From Powellomyces hirtus (lineage: Eukaryota; Chytridiomycota; Chytridiomycetes; Spizellomycetales; Powellomycetaceae): a DNA stretch of 64,000 bases. The notes beneath the pieces are model-generated. The model was not told the origin of the DNA. It did not search any database and was given only the letters and a program-made list of their open reading frames with translations. The stretch spans positions 372,001 to 436,000 of the forward strand of contig JAHLKG010000006.1 of the NCBI GenBank assembly GCA_025526995.1, given 5' to 3'. Shown here one piece after another: positions 32,545 through 43,792 of the stretch (its first letter is position 1; each line of letters begins with the position of its first letter). Made by a program: the position numbers and the translations under genes.

Positions 32545-32987
32545 TATAATTCAATTCATGTGCTCCGCGGACGAATTGGAGAAAGAGTACTGTGTCGTGC
32601 GAAAAGCAGTTGTGCGGTGCTATATGGCCAGGTAGATATGTCTCCAGTAGGTCTTAAAAGCGTAAAGGTCGACTCTAATAAATTGTAGGATGCGCACAGG
32701 TCAGTCAAGCCGGCAAGGTCTACCGGTACGGTATTACTGTAGTGGTAGGATTAGGAGACTGGTGACGGGCGGGTGGCACAGCGCCATTTCCAATGTCAAG
32801 TGTTCATGACACCTGCCCTCCGTCGGACTTTCTCCCGTCAATTTTAAAACTTTCTTCGCAATTTCATATTTCTTTGACTTTCGACATAAAGCGCTTGCAG
32901 CAGGACCTTTTCCATCCTCTCGACGTCTGCTTCGGCAACACACAGCACACACACCCCAACCACTGAACACGGAGAGTCTCCTCAGTC
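32545..32987. promoter_or_regulatory. Divergent spacer CDK / NAPE-PLD-like
   Basis: A region of 443 bases lies between outward-facing starts. No coding sequence is seen. Confidence 0.45.
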
Positions 32988-34805
32988 ATGCGCGGAACGA
33001 CCGTCCTCTCGTCACTCCGACCCGCACACTACGTCGCCCTCCCTTTTGTCGTTCTCGGGAGCGTCCTGCTTTTCGAACAAGGCCGATGGCTCTGGCACCG
33101 TTCTCACCGCGTGCGCGCGATCGAGCGTCGTTGGGAGTACGTCAATGGACAATTGTTAGAAATGGACGCCGTTGAAAATGCCGGCCAACTTGTAGAAGAA
33201 GCTGGTTTGGAGCCGGCCGACGCTGAGGAAACGAGAAAGGCGGTTGCGTTGTCGAGAGCGCCCAACGTGGGATTTTGGAAGCAGAAACTGTATACGTCGT
33301 TGCACTTTGCGGGCCGGTTTGTCAACCCGTTTTTGGAATGGAGAGATAAGAATGCGACCAATGTCTGGGAGTATTTGAGATGGCAGCTGACGAGGAATAA
33401 CCGCAACGGCGTACCGAAGGATCAGAAGGTATGGTCCACGTCTCTTCAATGGGCGCACTTTGACAGACGAGCATACATTTCTTGCTATGCCCGTCTCTAA
33501 CACAGCGCGTTATTTGACAGGAGCTCGAAGCCAACCTGCCGGTCGTTCAGCCAAACTGGGAACTTTTGCGCACATTCCACGACCAGCAAGTGTCGGTTCA
33601 CGATCTCAACGCTTCTTGGGTGACCGTCCCATCAGCGAACAGAACCAGCCCGACCACCCCCACCACCGTTCAACCGTCAATGACCGTGACGTGGTTCGGC
33701 CAGTCCACATGTTTGGTGCAGATGGACGGGTACAACATCTTGACAGACCCCATATTCAGGTACAGTCGATGTGTATATTATGAACTTGCGGGGCCTATCA
33801 GTTCGTCAAGCTCACATACATCGTTCTTGAACAATCTATCTCATCCAGCTCACGCACCATCGGAAACTGGTTAGGCCCAAAACGTCTACGCCCGCCACCC
33901 TGCCAGGTCTCTGATCTTCCTCCCATCGACATTGTTCTCGTTTCACACGACCATTACGACCATCTCGGTATGTGCTCATTTCGTTCCGCCTTGCTCTTTG
34001 GCTGCAAACATCTGATCATCCCACCCCTCCCTGGTGCATCTCAGATCGGGCCGTCGTGAAAGAACTCGGCAACGATGTAACGTGGTACGTCCCACTTGGC
34101 CTCAAAGAATGGTTCAACACCCACGGCGTCACCAACGTAAGCCCCCACTCCACCGACCGCCTCGTCACAATACATCCCTCTTCCCCACGTTTGTTAATCT
34201 CAACTCGTATTCTTCGCAAAACAGGTTATAGAACTAGACTGGTGGCAAGAACACACCCACACAACACCCAGTCGCACCAGCACCGCCACAACATCACTCA
34301 TGATTGCAGGCGCCCCGATCCAGCACTGGAGCGGACGCCATTTCTTCGATGTCAACCGGTCCTTGTGGGCCTCGTTTGTCGTCAAAGGTCCCACAGCTTC
34401 CTTCTTCCATTGTGGGGATACCGGTTACTGCTCTGTGTTCAAGGAGATTGGCGCGCGTTATGGACCCATCACCCTGGCCGCTTTGCGTAAGTGGTGTTTT
34501 TCTAAATGCATGCCCGCGTCGCCTGGTATAAGCTCAAACAATTGTCTTGTTTTCCAGCAATCGGAGCGTACGAGCCCCGATGGTTCCTGCGCCACCAGCA
34601 CGTGGATCCCGACGAAGCCTGCCAGATCCACGAAGACCTCAACGCGTCCTACTCGCTCGGCGTCCACTGGGGCACGTTCATGATGTCCGACGAGCACTAC
34701 ATGGACCCGCCAAAACATCTACAGGAGAGCAGGATCCGCCGCAACTTGCCGGGAGGTAGTGTCTTCACTTCGGACATTGGAGAGACCGTCTGCGTGCCCA
34801 AGTAG
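32988..34805 (+). CDS. NAPE-PLD-like metallo-beta-lactamase phospholipase
   Basis: Six exons (32988-33428, 33521-33759, 33849-33967, 34045-34136, 34225-34486, 34558-34805) are in frame. The N-terminus has one membrane helix ([16 protein letters not shown]), then a long helical linker. The catalytic domain shows [22 protein letters not shown], the zinc motif [18 protein letters not shown] and the family block [21 protein letters not shown], with IHWGTF-like [13 protein letters not shown]. These are signatures of N-acyl-phosphatidylethanolamine phospholipase D, which releases N-acylethanolamines from membrane lipid. Yeast Fmp30, a mitochondrial inner-membrane relative, has a similar N-terminal anchor, so a mitochondrial location is possible. 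Confidence 0.92.
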
Positions 34806-35063
34806 GGCGCGTCCGAATTGATTATCCTGCACATGACTTGTTTTTTTCTGCTTCTACACCCGTCCCCCGCCTCTCATTTCTCCCTTCCTTCTCCCATTTG
34901 TCTAGTTCATAGCATATCACGCATTTTCAACACATTACACATGTACATTTAGGGCCGTTTCTGGTAGTATAGCCCATCCTTCTTACATCTGTATCATTTC
35001 GCGTAAATAAAAAGAGGAACGACCACACGAGCCAAAGACTAAGCAGGGTTTTCGGGTGCTCTC

Positions 35064-36805
35064 TCAGTACGGGCGGTCTCGTCGGTCACGACGAGCGTCA
35101 CCCCGCGAGTCACCTCGATCGTAACCGCCGCTACCCCCTCCGTAGCCGCCACCACCGGATGAGCGACCGCCACCATACGAGCTGCCCGAGTCGTAGCTTC
35201 GACCTCCGCGATCGCCGCCACCTCCACCACCGCCACTGCTGCTGAATGGTTTTGGCGCATTGCATTTGTTGCAGGAGGATCTTCGGGCAAAGTTGTTGTT
35301 TCCGCACCTACAGAAGAAGAGAGAGCGCATATAAGGGTCTATTCGTGTAGTTTGGCAAAATCCGATGATCAGGGGTCCTTACTCGCACATCCAGTCTCCT
35401 TCGCGGCCTCCGCCAGCACCTCCGCCACGAGAGCCGCCTCCGCCAGAGTATCCACCGCTACCACCACTGGCACCTCCAGGCTTGGGCGCCTGGCATCGAT
35501 TGCATGAATCTCTCCGGGCTGTCAAGAAGAACAGCGTAAGCAATTCAATCTGACGAGATTTTTGGTTCAGGTAACTGCCACCCACCAAAGTTTGTGTTTC
35601 CGCAAGTGCACGCCCAATCCCCCTCTCTACCGCTGTCTCCACCGCCAAAGCCGCCTCGGCCTCCGCCACGTCCGCCACGACCGCCACCGCGTCCACCGCG
35701 ACTGCTTTGCCAGCCTCCCGGTGGCGGAGCTTTGGCTTCAGCTCGCTCGACTTTGATTGTGGAGCCTTCAAACTGTTTGCCTGTAAAGAATATGGAAACT
35801 GCTGAGCATGCACAGACCCAGTTTGGTAACAACAACGGCTAATGTACGTACCATTGAACCAGTTGATAGCTCCCTCACACGAGTGGGGGTCCTCGTAGGT
35901 GACAGTTGCGTCGCCTTTGGGCTGTCCAGTCGATTTGTCTCTGTAGACCCACACTTTGGGCTTGTCTTCTTTCTTGTTGATCTAGATGCCCAAACGAGTC
36001 AGAAGAGACCGGCATTTTCCGTTGAACTATACCTGGACGCGTACCTTGATGACACCGATGCTTCCAAAATGATCTGAACACCGATCGCGGAGGTCATTGA
36101 GCTTTTGCAACGGTACAAATGATATATGAGCCAAGGGAGTAACATACCAATCAGCTTTTGATCAGTTGTGGATTTCGGTAAGCCAGAAATGTAGATGGTG
36201 TCCGTGCTGGCAACTTTGCCGCCTAAAAATCAGCGTCCCGGATATGAGCAACGCTGTCCAGCTTACGTCTGAATTTCGTTAACGATTTCTTACTGTCACT
36301 GCCGCCTCCAATGCTGCTGTTGGCTCCTGTTCCCGCGTAGCTGGAGCCACCTCGACCGCCTCCATAGCTGGATCCATACGAATCTCCATATCCACCTCCT
36401 CCGGAAGACTGGCCGTATGCTCCTGCAGATGCTCCTTGCTTTCCGTAGTAATCGCCGTACTGCTGACTTGCGTCACCTGATGTCGAAGAGGGTTTGTTTT
36501 GGGGCCCGTTTAGATACTTTTCTCCCGCATGGGTACGGAGATCCCGGTTCGTTTTCCGCGTTCAAAGGAATGGCAACCCAATTTCATGGTTTGCATCAAT
36601 TACCGGAGGCTCCAGTGTTTCCATACGAGTCTTGCGTATACGCTCCGCGCGAGTCTCCGCCACGACCACCCTCGCGGCTGCTGTGCTGATCACCACCGTA
36701 TTGCGTCGAGTACGAGTCTTGCCCGTACTGGGTGTTTGCGTCATAGCCGGAATAAGCTCCGGCAGAGTCGCCACCGCTGCTCTTAGGGTATCGCGAGTCG
36801 GACAT
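35064..36805 (-). CDS. FUS/TAF15-like (FET family) RNA-binding protein
   Basis: About nine exons run from ATG 36805 to stop 35064. A low-complexity prion-like N-terminus rich in Ser, Tyr, Gly and Gln (YSGYDANTQYGQDSYSTQYG) leads to one RRM. RNP-2 reads DTIYISGLPK, the middle is DHFGSIGVIK, and the last part is GDATVTYEDPHSCEGAINWF with FEGSTIKVERA. An RGG stretch follows. Two RanBP2-type zinc fingers come next (WACTCGNTNFARRDSCNRC and WMCECGNNNFARRSSCNKC), then a Gly/Arg/Ser-rich tail ending in DRRDRPY. This is the FET order of domains except for the extra zinc finger. Such proteins bind nascent RNA and form condensates. Yeasts lack a clear counterpart. Antisense frames here look open only because of the Gly/Arg repeats. 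Confidence 0.9.
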
Positions 36806-37483
36806 ACTTGGGAAGAATGTATTTGTGTGGGGATGACTGTTTGCCTGGATCGCAAAGCTCTATTATTGTCAGATGTAGCGCCTGCGTGGTTGGACACACG
36901 CTTGCTGCCGTGGCAACGGACTCCAGTCTTGGGATCCTTCATGTCTGTGCCACTAGCGAGATCAGGCATCATCATTCTTCTGCACACCAAGGTGCATGAT
37001 ACAACTAGATACCATTGAGACGAGAGTGTCGCTCAATCGTTGCATCAGGTGGGAATGGTGATAGGGTGGGCCACGCAGAGCAGAAGAGTCTCTTATGTCG
37101 CCTCTTCCCTCCGCCAACGCATGGTTCACCATAGCCCGTCTGCAAGCTGCAGTCTGCTACGCATTGTCGCAGCAGTGGAGCCACGTTTATCATATGTTCA
37201 TCGGGAACACTGCTTTGACAATTAAAACACAAGCGTCCTCATCAACCCTTTTCATCATATTCATCTCAGTAATAATTGTAAGAACTGAAGTATGACGCCG
37301 ACAATAGTCGCAGCTGGTGGTTCAGAATGGAGATGAGTGGATGGAATGGATGGAACGGATGGATTCACAGCTTACGCGTTCTCCATCTCGTCCCTGTGGC
37401 TTTGCCTGGAGCCCCGTCTCGCTTTTGTTCGTTCGTTCCATGCACAGAACTTTAGCCAAACTAATATTCTTTTGAGGTCAAAG
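36806..37483. promoter_or_regulatory. Divergent spacer FET-like / GARS-AIRS
   Basis: A region of 678 bases separates outward-facing starts. It holds a short ATGGA-type repeat near 37330-37365. No gene is seen. Confidence 0.45.
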
Positions 37484-40132
37484 ATGCCTCCAGTGAACGT
37501 TCTGCTCGTGGGCTCAGGTGGCAGGGAAGATGCCATCGCTTGGGCCCTCGCAAAGTCTGCTAGCGTCGGAACCGTTTTCGTCGCTCCAGGTAGGATATGG
37601 CGCCATCCTGTCGTGCCCCGTTGTGCATCTTGATCAACATTGGTATGTTTCTTGCCCACCCATAAGGCAATGGAGGCACTCAAGTCGGCAAAGACAAAGT
37701 CAAGAATGTCTCGGTCGACTTCGGCACAGACTTCGCCGGCGTGGTCAAGTTCAGTCTCGAGAACCAGATTGCCCTAGTAGTCCCCGGACCCGAGCAGCCT
37801 CTCGTGGAAGGCATTGCCTCGGCTTTCAAAAAGGTCGGAATTCCGTGCTTCGGACCATCGAAGGATGCCGCTCGTCTCGAGGGTTCCAAAGCTTTCTCCA
37901 AGGATTTCATGAAGAAGCACAATATCCCTACCGCTGCTTACGAGTTGTTCACCGACTTTGAGAAGGCCAAGAGCTACATAGCATCCGTGAAGGGCGATAT
38001 TGTCATAAAGGCATCTGGCCTTGCCGCCGGGAAGGGCGTGCTCCTCCCAGAGACCAAGGAAGAGGCGATCGAAGGCCTCAAGTCAATCATGGTCGACTCC
38101 GTCTTTGGTGAAGCCGGACAAGAAGTCGTCATCGAGGAACGTTTGACTGGAGAGGAAGTCAGCGTCTTGGCCTTCTCTGACGGATACACGGTCATTGCCA
38201 TGCCTGCAGCTCAGGATCACAAGCGTGCCTACGATGGTGACAAAGGCCCGAATACGGGAGGGATGGGTGCTTATGCCCCAGCTCCCATCTACACACCCGA
38301 GCTTGCTGCCAATGTTCAAACTTCGGTCTTGCAAGCTACTATTGATGGCATGCGTCGCGACGGTTTTCCTTTCGTCGGTGTGTTGTACGCTGGACTCATG
38401 CTTACCCCGGCTGGTCCCAAAGTGCTGGAATTCAACGCGCGTTTTGGCGACCCGGAAACTCAGGTTATCCTTCCCCTACTGGATGACTCCTCTGATCTTT
38501 TCGAGATCATGCTCGCGGCTGCGGAGGGTCGTCTTGACTCTGTGAAAGTTGCTTTCAAAGATGCTTGTGCCGCTACCGTTGTCCTGGCAGCCAGTGGCTA
38601 CCCCGGCTCGTACGAGAAGGGCAAGACCATCACGGTCGGCTCCGCTCCATCGGGTGTTCATGTGTTTCACGCTGGAACCAAAGTTGAAGGCGGCGCGCTG
38701 AAGACCTCGGGAGGACGCGTTCTCGCTGTTACCGGCGTTGCGTCTGATCTTCAACAAGCCATCGCCAAGGCTTATGAGAACGTCAAGCTCGTCCAGTTTG
38801 AAGGAGCGCAGTATCGTAAAGATATTGGTCACCGGGCCGTTTCACTGCTCAGTGGGAAAAAGACCACCGGAGGAGCCACATATGCTGCTGCGGGAGTTGA
38901 CATCGATGCTGGAAACGACCTTGTCGAGAAAATCAAGCCCTTGGTGAAGGCCACGCGACGAAGTGGCGCGGACGCCGATCTTGGAGGCTTCGGAGGACTC
39001 TTTGACCTCAAAGCTGCGGGATTCCGGGATCCCGTGCTCGTATCTGGAACCGACGGCGTTGGAACAAAACTCACCATTGCACAGAAAGTTGGAAAGCATG
39101 ATACCATCGGTATGCCAATCCTTACGCGAGCTCTAATGAAAGAAATGGAATTCATCGACTTGTTTCTCAGGTATCGATCTCGTTGCCATGAACGTGAACG
39201 ACGTGATTGTCCAAGGAGCCGAACCACTTTTCTTCCTCGATTATTACGCGAGCAGCAAGCTTGAAGTAAATGTTGCACGGGATGTTATTGCCGGTATCGC
39301 TGCTGGATGCAAGGATGCAGGTTGTGCGCTTGTCGGTGGCGAAACCGCCGAGATGCCAGGCATTTACCAACATGGTATTTCTACGAACCGTCAGTCTTCA
39401 TGTCCTGAGTTCTCAGCTAATGGATGATTTTCTGGACATCCAGGCGACTATGACCTTGCTGGGTTCGTCGTTGGCGCCGTCGAGCGAAACGATGTTCTCC
39501 CAGACCTGAACTCTATGGCCGATGGCGACATCGTGCTTGGTCTTGCTTCCTCCGGAGTGCATTCTAACGGTTACTCCCTCGTTCGACACGTCGTCAAGAT
39601 GGCGTCGATTGACTACTCCACACCATGCCCCTTCCCGCCACCGCAAGCTGGCCAAACTCTCGGAGAAGCTCTCCTCACCCCGACGCGCATCTACGTCAGG
39701 CAGCTACTGCCGTGCGTGAGGAGAAAGCTGATCAAGGGCATGGCGCACATCACCGGAGGAGGCTTCCCGGATAATATCCCCCGCACGCTACCGGACCACG
39801 TTGGTGTGCAAATTGACGCGCGAACTTGGCCATTGCCCCCCATGTTCAAGTGGCTCAAGAAGACTGGAGACATCGCAGACTGTAAGTTTAGGTTACTCCT
39901 TTGCCTTCCGTTCGAATGGCTCACTGACGTTACTCCCACAGACGAGCTCTCACGAACGTTCAACTGCGGCATTGGTATGATTCTGATCATCAGCAAGGAG
40001 AACCTGGCGGAGGTCACCTCTCTCCTCAAGGAGGCCGGAGAGGAAGTATACCAAATTGGTAAACTGACGAAACGATCGGGCAAAGAAGAGCAGGTGGAAG
40101 TCATCGGCACCGAAACCGCATGGGCTTGCTAA
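37484..40132 (+). CDS. ADE5,7: Bifunctional GARS-AIRS purine enzyme
   Basis: Five exons (37484-37589, 37667-39109, 39171-39374, 39444-39881, 39942-40132) encode 793 residues. The N-terminal half is phosphoribosylamine-glycine ligase: [30 protein letters not shown]-grasp [28 protein letters not shown] and [13 protein letters not shown]. The C-terminal half is phosphoribosylformylglycinamidine cyclo-ligase: [53 protein letters not shown] and [12 protein letters not shown]. It catalyses steps two and five of purine synthesis. It ends right after the AIRS domain with no GART part, as in fungi. Frame sums confirm all four introns. Confidence 0.97.
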
Positions 40133-40262
40133 ACAATGCAATTCCGCTTGGCGTTCCTTCTCCTTCAAAGTCTCTTTTCTCTATCAAACTTCATCATTTC
40201 GAAGAAAAAACTATCATTACAAATTTACATCATTAGTTTAGACATCCCGCCCCTCTTGTCAT

Positions 40263-40841
40263 TTATCCGGTAGCATTCGTTTGTCGAACCAGCTTTTGTA
40301 CGTTAGAATCAAATAACTCTATTCGAATAGGCATCTCGGGGTTGTAAAATGGGTTCTTCATCACGTAGTCTGCGTAGAGCTCGTAGACTTTTCGGGTCGT
40401 TGCGTCCGCGTTGGGTTGCGATGGGTCCGTGATAAGGAGAAACTTCACTCCTGTAAACGACAGCTACATGGTCACAACCACTCCTACTGCATCCAACAGG
40501 AACACCGAATACATGCTACAAACCTGTGAGGGTCTGAAAACAAAAGATCTTGAACGTGTCAGTCTCCAGCACTTCCATGCCGCTCGAACCTGGTACAGGC
40601 GATATCCGCGACGTGATAGCGTGGACCCTATGACATTGCAGAAAACCTTTAGTCACCATACAACGGACCTCAAACAATCGGGGTTGTGGTGTTCGTACGT
40701 TTAGGACGTGGTTTCTTACCCGTGGAAAGTGCCCGCCATCACCAGGTACTCGTTCGTTGTCAGCTTGGCGAGACCGTCAGTGAAGTCGCGATTGTATATC
40801 AGACCCCCGGCTTTATTGATGATGAGCAGTGCGTGCAGCAT
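40263..40841 (-). CDS. TRS23: TRAPP subunit 4 (Trs23), short form
   Basis: Three exons (40841-40720, 40627-40524, 40450-40263) encode 137 residues. [20 protein letters not shown] is the first strand pair, [16 protein letters not shown] and [18 protein letters not shown] follow, and [17 protein letters not shown] closes the longin-like fold of the TRAPPC4/Trs23 family. TRAPP complexes activate Rab GTPases in ER-Golgi and Golgi traffic. Animal and yeast members are about 219 residues because a PDZ-like domain is inserted after the first strands. Here IYNRDF passes almost directly to [15 protein letters not shown], so the insert is absent, as in plant proteins. It converges with the ADE5,7 gene 130 bases away. 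Confidence 0.92.
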
Positions 40842-41290
40842 ACTGGCGGGTATATATGGGGTCGATAGAACAATTTGGGGAAATGCGATAGGACTCTTCC
40901 GGTTTTTTGACCAGCGGTGTTTTTGTCACCGACGCGGCGCGAGAAGGTTGAATGCGCGACTTGAACATTGACTGCGTCTGAGACATGCTGTCATCTGAAT
41001 GTCATTCACGAACGATACCTGCATCACCACATATAAAAGACACAAATGTGAGTTTAAGGCACACTTGACTCTGCCACTGGTATTTATTTAACTCTTGATT
41101 GCACAGGGGCAAGAGCACACGGAAGCCAAAAGGGTCTCCTGTCCCGCCATCCTCCAAACGACAAAAGGTAGAGCCTTCGAAGAGTAATGGCGCGAAATAA
41201 GCTGTATTCTTACCATGGCATCATATTTAGCTCGATGAGGATACGCCAGATGGCACAGCGTCACCTCCTCCTCGCAAAACGGCCGACATT
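40842..41290. promoter_or_regulatory. Divergent spacer TRS23 / IES6
   Basis: A region of 449 bases lies between outward-facing starts. A TATAAAA at about 41032 lies on the plus strand, 250 bases before IES6. No gene is seen. Confidence 0.4.
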
Positions 41291-41774
41291 ATGCAAAGTC
41301 TGGACCTAGGTCCTATGCTCAAGCCGTTTAAAAACCCAGACTACAGTGCTCCCCGCGCTGTAAAGAAGCTCAAACAAATTATGGCGTTGGAGAAGGCCTT
41401 GGATCGGCCACTTGATTTCCCCACTTGTGAGTTTGAGAGTGGACTCGTACGCGTCACGGATGTGTTGTGGTGTTCTTCCAAATTCATTGCTGTTGGATCT
41501 GCAGACTGGAATATAGAGGCTCCACCGTCGTTCACGCCAGCTAAAAAGTATTGTGACATCACGGGGCTTGAGGTGAGTAGCAGAATGTGAGGCACACTAT
41601 CTCTGCGTTCTTTTCTCGAATCTCGTGACTAACATTGCAAACTAGGCACCTTACACAGATCCAAAGTCCGGTCTCCGCTATCACAATAGCGATGTCTACC
41701 AGTTTATACGAACACTGCAGCCGCAGCACATCCAGATGTACTTGGAGTTAAGGAACGCCGCCGTCAAGCTGTGA
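41291..41774 (+). CDS. IES6: INO80 complex subunit Ies6/INO80C
   Basis: Three exons (41291-41426, 41505-41572, 41646-41774) encode 110 residues. The protein contains PFKNPDYSAPRAVKKLKQI, then YWNIEAPPSFTPAKKYCDIT and the YL1-C signature APYTDPKSGLRYHNSDVYQFIRTL. Ies6 pairs with Arp5 in the INO80 chromatin remodeller. The first intron is invisible as a frame break because its translation stays open (GTGAGT at 41427 to CAG at 41504). Splicing restores the family phrase around EAPPSF. The protein is a minimal version, with little N-terminal extension. Confidence 0.95.
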
Positions 41775-43792
41775 CCGTTGCGATGCTGCACCATAGGCCG
41801 CGTTGAATCTGCCGCTGAAGCCGCGAAGCGGCAAAAGCAGGAAGAAGCCGAACGCGATGTGGAGGTCAAAGCCGCAGCTACTACCAACCGCGCCAAACAG
41901 GAGGATGCGTCGTGCCAATGAGCATAAAAGCGGCTGAACGGGCCGCTGCGGAATTCGCCAAAGTGCCTTGTCGGAAGTTTCTTGTTGCGGCGGCCTTTCA
42001 ATGATTGCACGTGCAACCTTCATCGCAGAGGCATTGTTCCGAGAAAATGAGGGGTCCGGAAGCTGTAAGGTGCGATTTTCATCCCGATCCTTACACTCTG
42101 CGAACCTACAACATCCGACAGACCTACGTGCGCTTGTCTGTTCAGGCGCTGTCCTCGATTCGCGTGTATGGCATGCAAGGTGGGATCGCAAACTCGCATG
42201 TGGGTAACTCCCGGGACTGCTAGGAAGGCTGAGGCTCGTCAGCAACACAGTGGACCGATTCCTCCTTTCCCTTATCAAGGCTCTCATAAATCAATTTGAG
42301 ACGTTTGAAGCATTTGGTGTCTAGCAGTTCCGTGTTAAAGGCAGAATTGGGCGGGTTTCTTGTCGAACTTCTGTCATCATTGCAACAGGGGATCGGCAAT
42401 GTTGAATAGAAAGGTTAAGGCATCGGCACGACCTTCCTGTACAGATACACATTAAATCACCAAATGCGTAGATCCACACGTTGAGTTAGAAAAGATGTAA
42501 CTTGTGCTTCTTGCAGCCAGGGGTTATGGGGATCCCTACGTAAGGATACTATCCGTCGGGGTACATCTATTATCTACATGCCAAAAAGATTGGAAGGGCA
42601 TCGGCCGTCAGGCGCAGCTAGCAAATGCTATATGACTAGCACAAAAATGGTAATACCACACTTGCATCGGTAACCCGGAGTGTCGTAGCGGTCCACGAAG
42701 GTTCCATTGGAGCGCCGATACAGTGCGCACGTGGCGTTGCGTCACGAAATGCCTGAGAAGCACATTTAAATACTGTGGTAGAGCCAGCATCGTTTATGGA
42801 GCACGACTCGCTTGGGTAAATGCCGCGAACGTCAGGCGTGAGCCTGGAAAGGAGGTCGGAATGAAGTCGGATGTTCACCAGTGCTTCTCCTGCTCGGCCG
42901 TGTTTTCATCACCACTCCACCACATTCCACGCTTCTGTCCGAGCTGCTGACCGAACGGAACGGGCTGCTTATAGTGACGCTCTGGTTCCTTCCTGGTTGA
43001 CGTACGGATTTAGAGGGATGTTCATGGACACTACTGTCTCGTTCTTACCCTTGTTCTGTGAAGAAGCACTTCGCCATGATACGGAACGTCAATCCGGCGT
43101 CATTCATAGGCCACGTTGTAACTGCTACCATAAAGTCCTCTACATGGCCGTTGCATCGATGTGGCCGAACTGGCTTACTATTCTCCCACGCTCTAATTAT
43201 AACACCCGCATTCAGCATCCGTCAAGTCTTGCCGAGAAGTGTACGGAGATGTTCCACAAGCAGCACGCACCCTGGTCCGAACTTTGCGTCAACGAGGCTT
43301 CTCCGCTGTGCAATGGCTTCAGGAGAAGGATTCGAAGGATGCGGTCCTTGAGACGACATGGAAGTAACTGCTCTCCGCGAGGGGAATAGTTAACTTTGTT
43401 CTTTTCGCAAGAAGCTCTTTGGTCTAATTCTCGTCAAAGCCTGTTTGAATGACAGCACAGTTCCAACGGTTCCTACTGACGGTTCTATTGGCAGTTCCTA
43501 TTGAATGGATGAGACGCAGGTTGCAACAAATCTTTCAACAGATTTTCAACCGAAAGCTGACGCGACTTCCAAAGTGGCTGTGCTGGTGTCACCGACATCC
43601 TGTCAATGTGGAACCCTTCAGATGGAGGTTCAATTGATTGACAGAACGACCGACGCCGGAGGAAAGACAGAAGCCAGAAGGCTACATGTTCTTATGAAGT
43701 GCATAGATAGAATTCCACCCCTTGTTAGAAGAGCTCCAAATGGGTGTACGAAGTGCTGCTTGCGGCACACGGTAGCCAACCGAGACGTTAAC
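41775..43792. other. Two-kilobase poorly coding gap
   Basis: Short segments look protein-like but lie in different frames: AAEAAKRQKQEEAERDVEVKA at about 41800-41920, then KAAERAAAEFAKVPCRKF at about 41930, then DFHPDPYTLRTYNIRQTYV at about 42070. A 172-codon plus-strand ORF at 42874-43389 has no motif. This is likely remnant sequence of a decayed gene or genes. The last 300 bases contain the AFG1 promoter, although an open frame continues upstream of the AFG1 start to 43505. Confidence 0.4.

Noticed and set aside
35594..35842. Pro/Arg-rich plus-strand ORF
   Set aside because: It is the antisense shadow of the RGG stretch of the FET-type gene.
42874..43389. 172-codon ORF as a gene
   Set aside because: It has a random-looking composition with no motif, and neighbouring fragments suggest decay; coding status is unsupported.
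43505..43792. N-terminal extension of AFG1
   Set aside because: The frame is open by chance upstream of a good mitochondrial leader at 43793; the added residues do not resemble the family.
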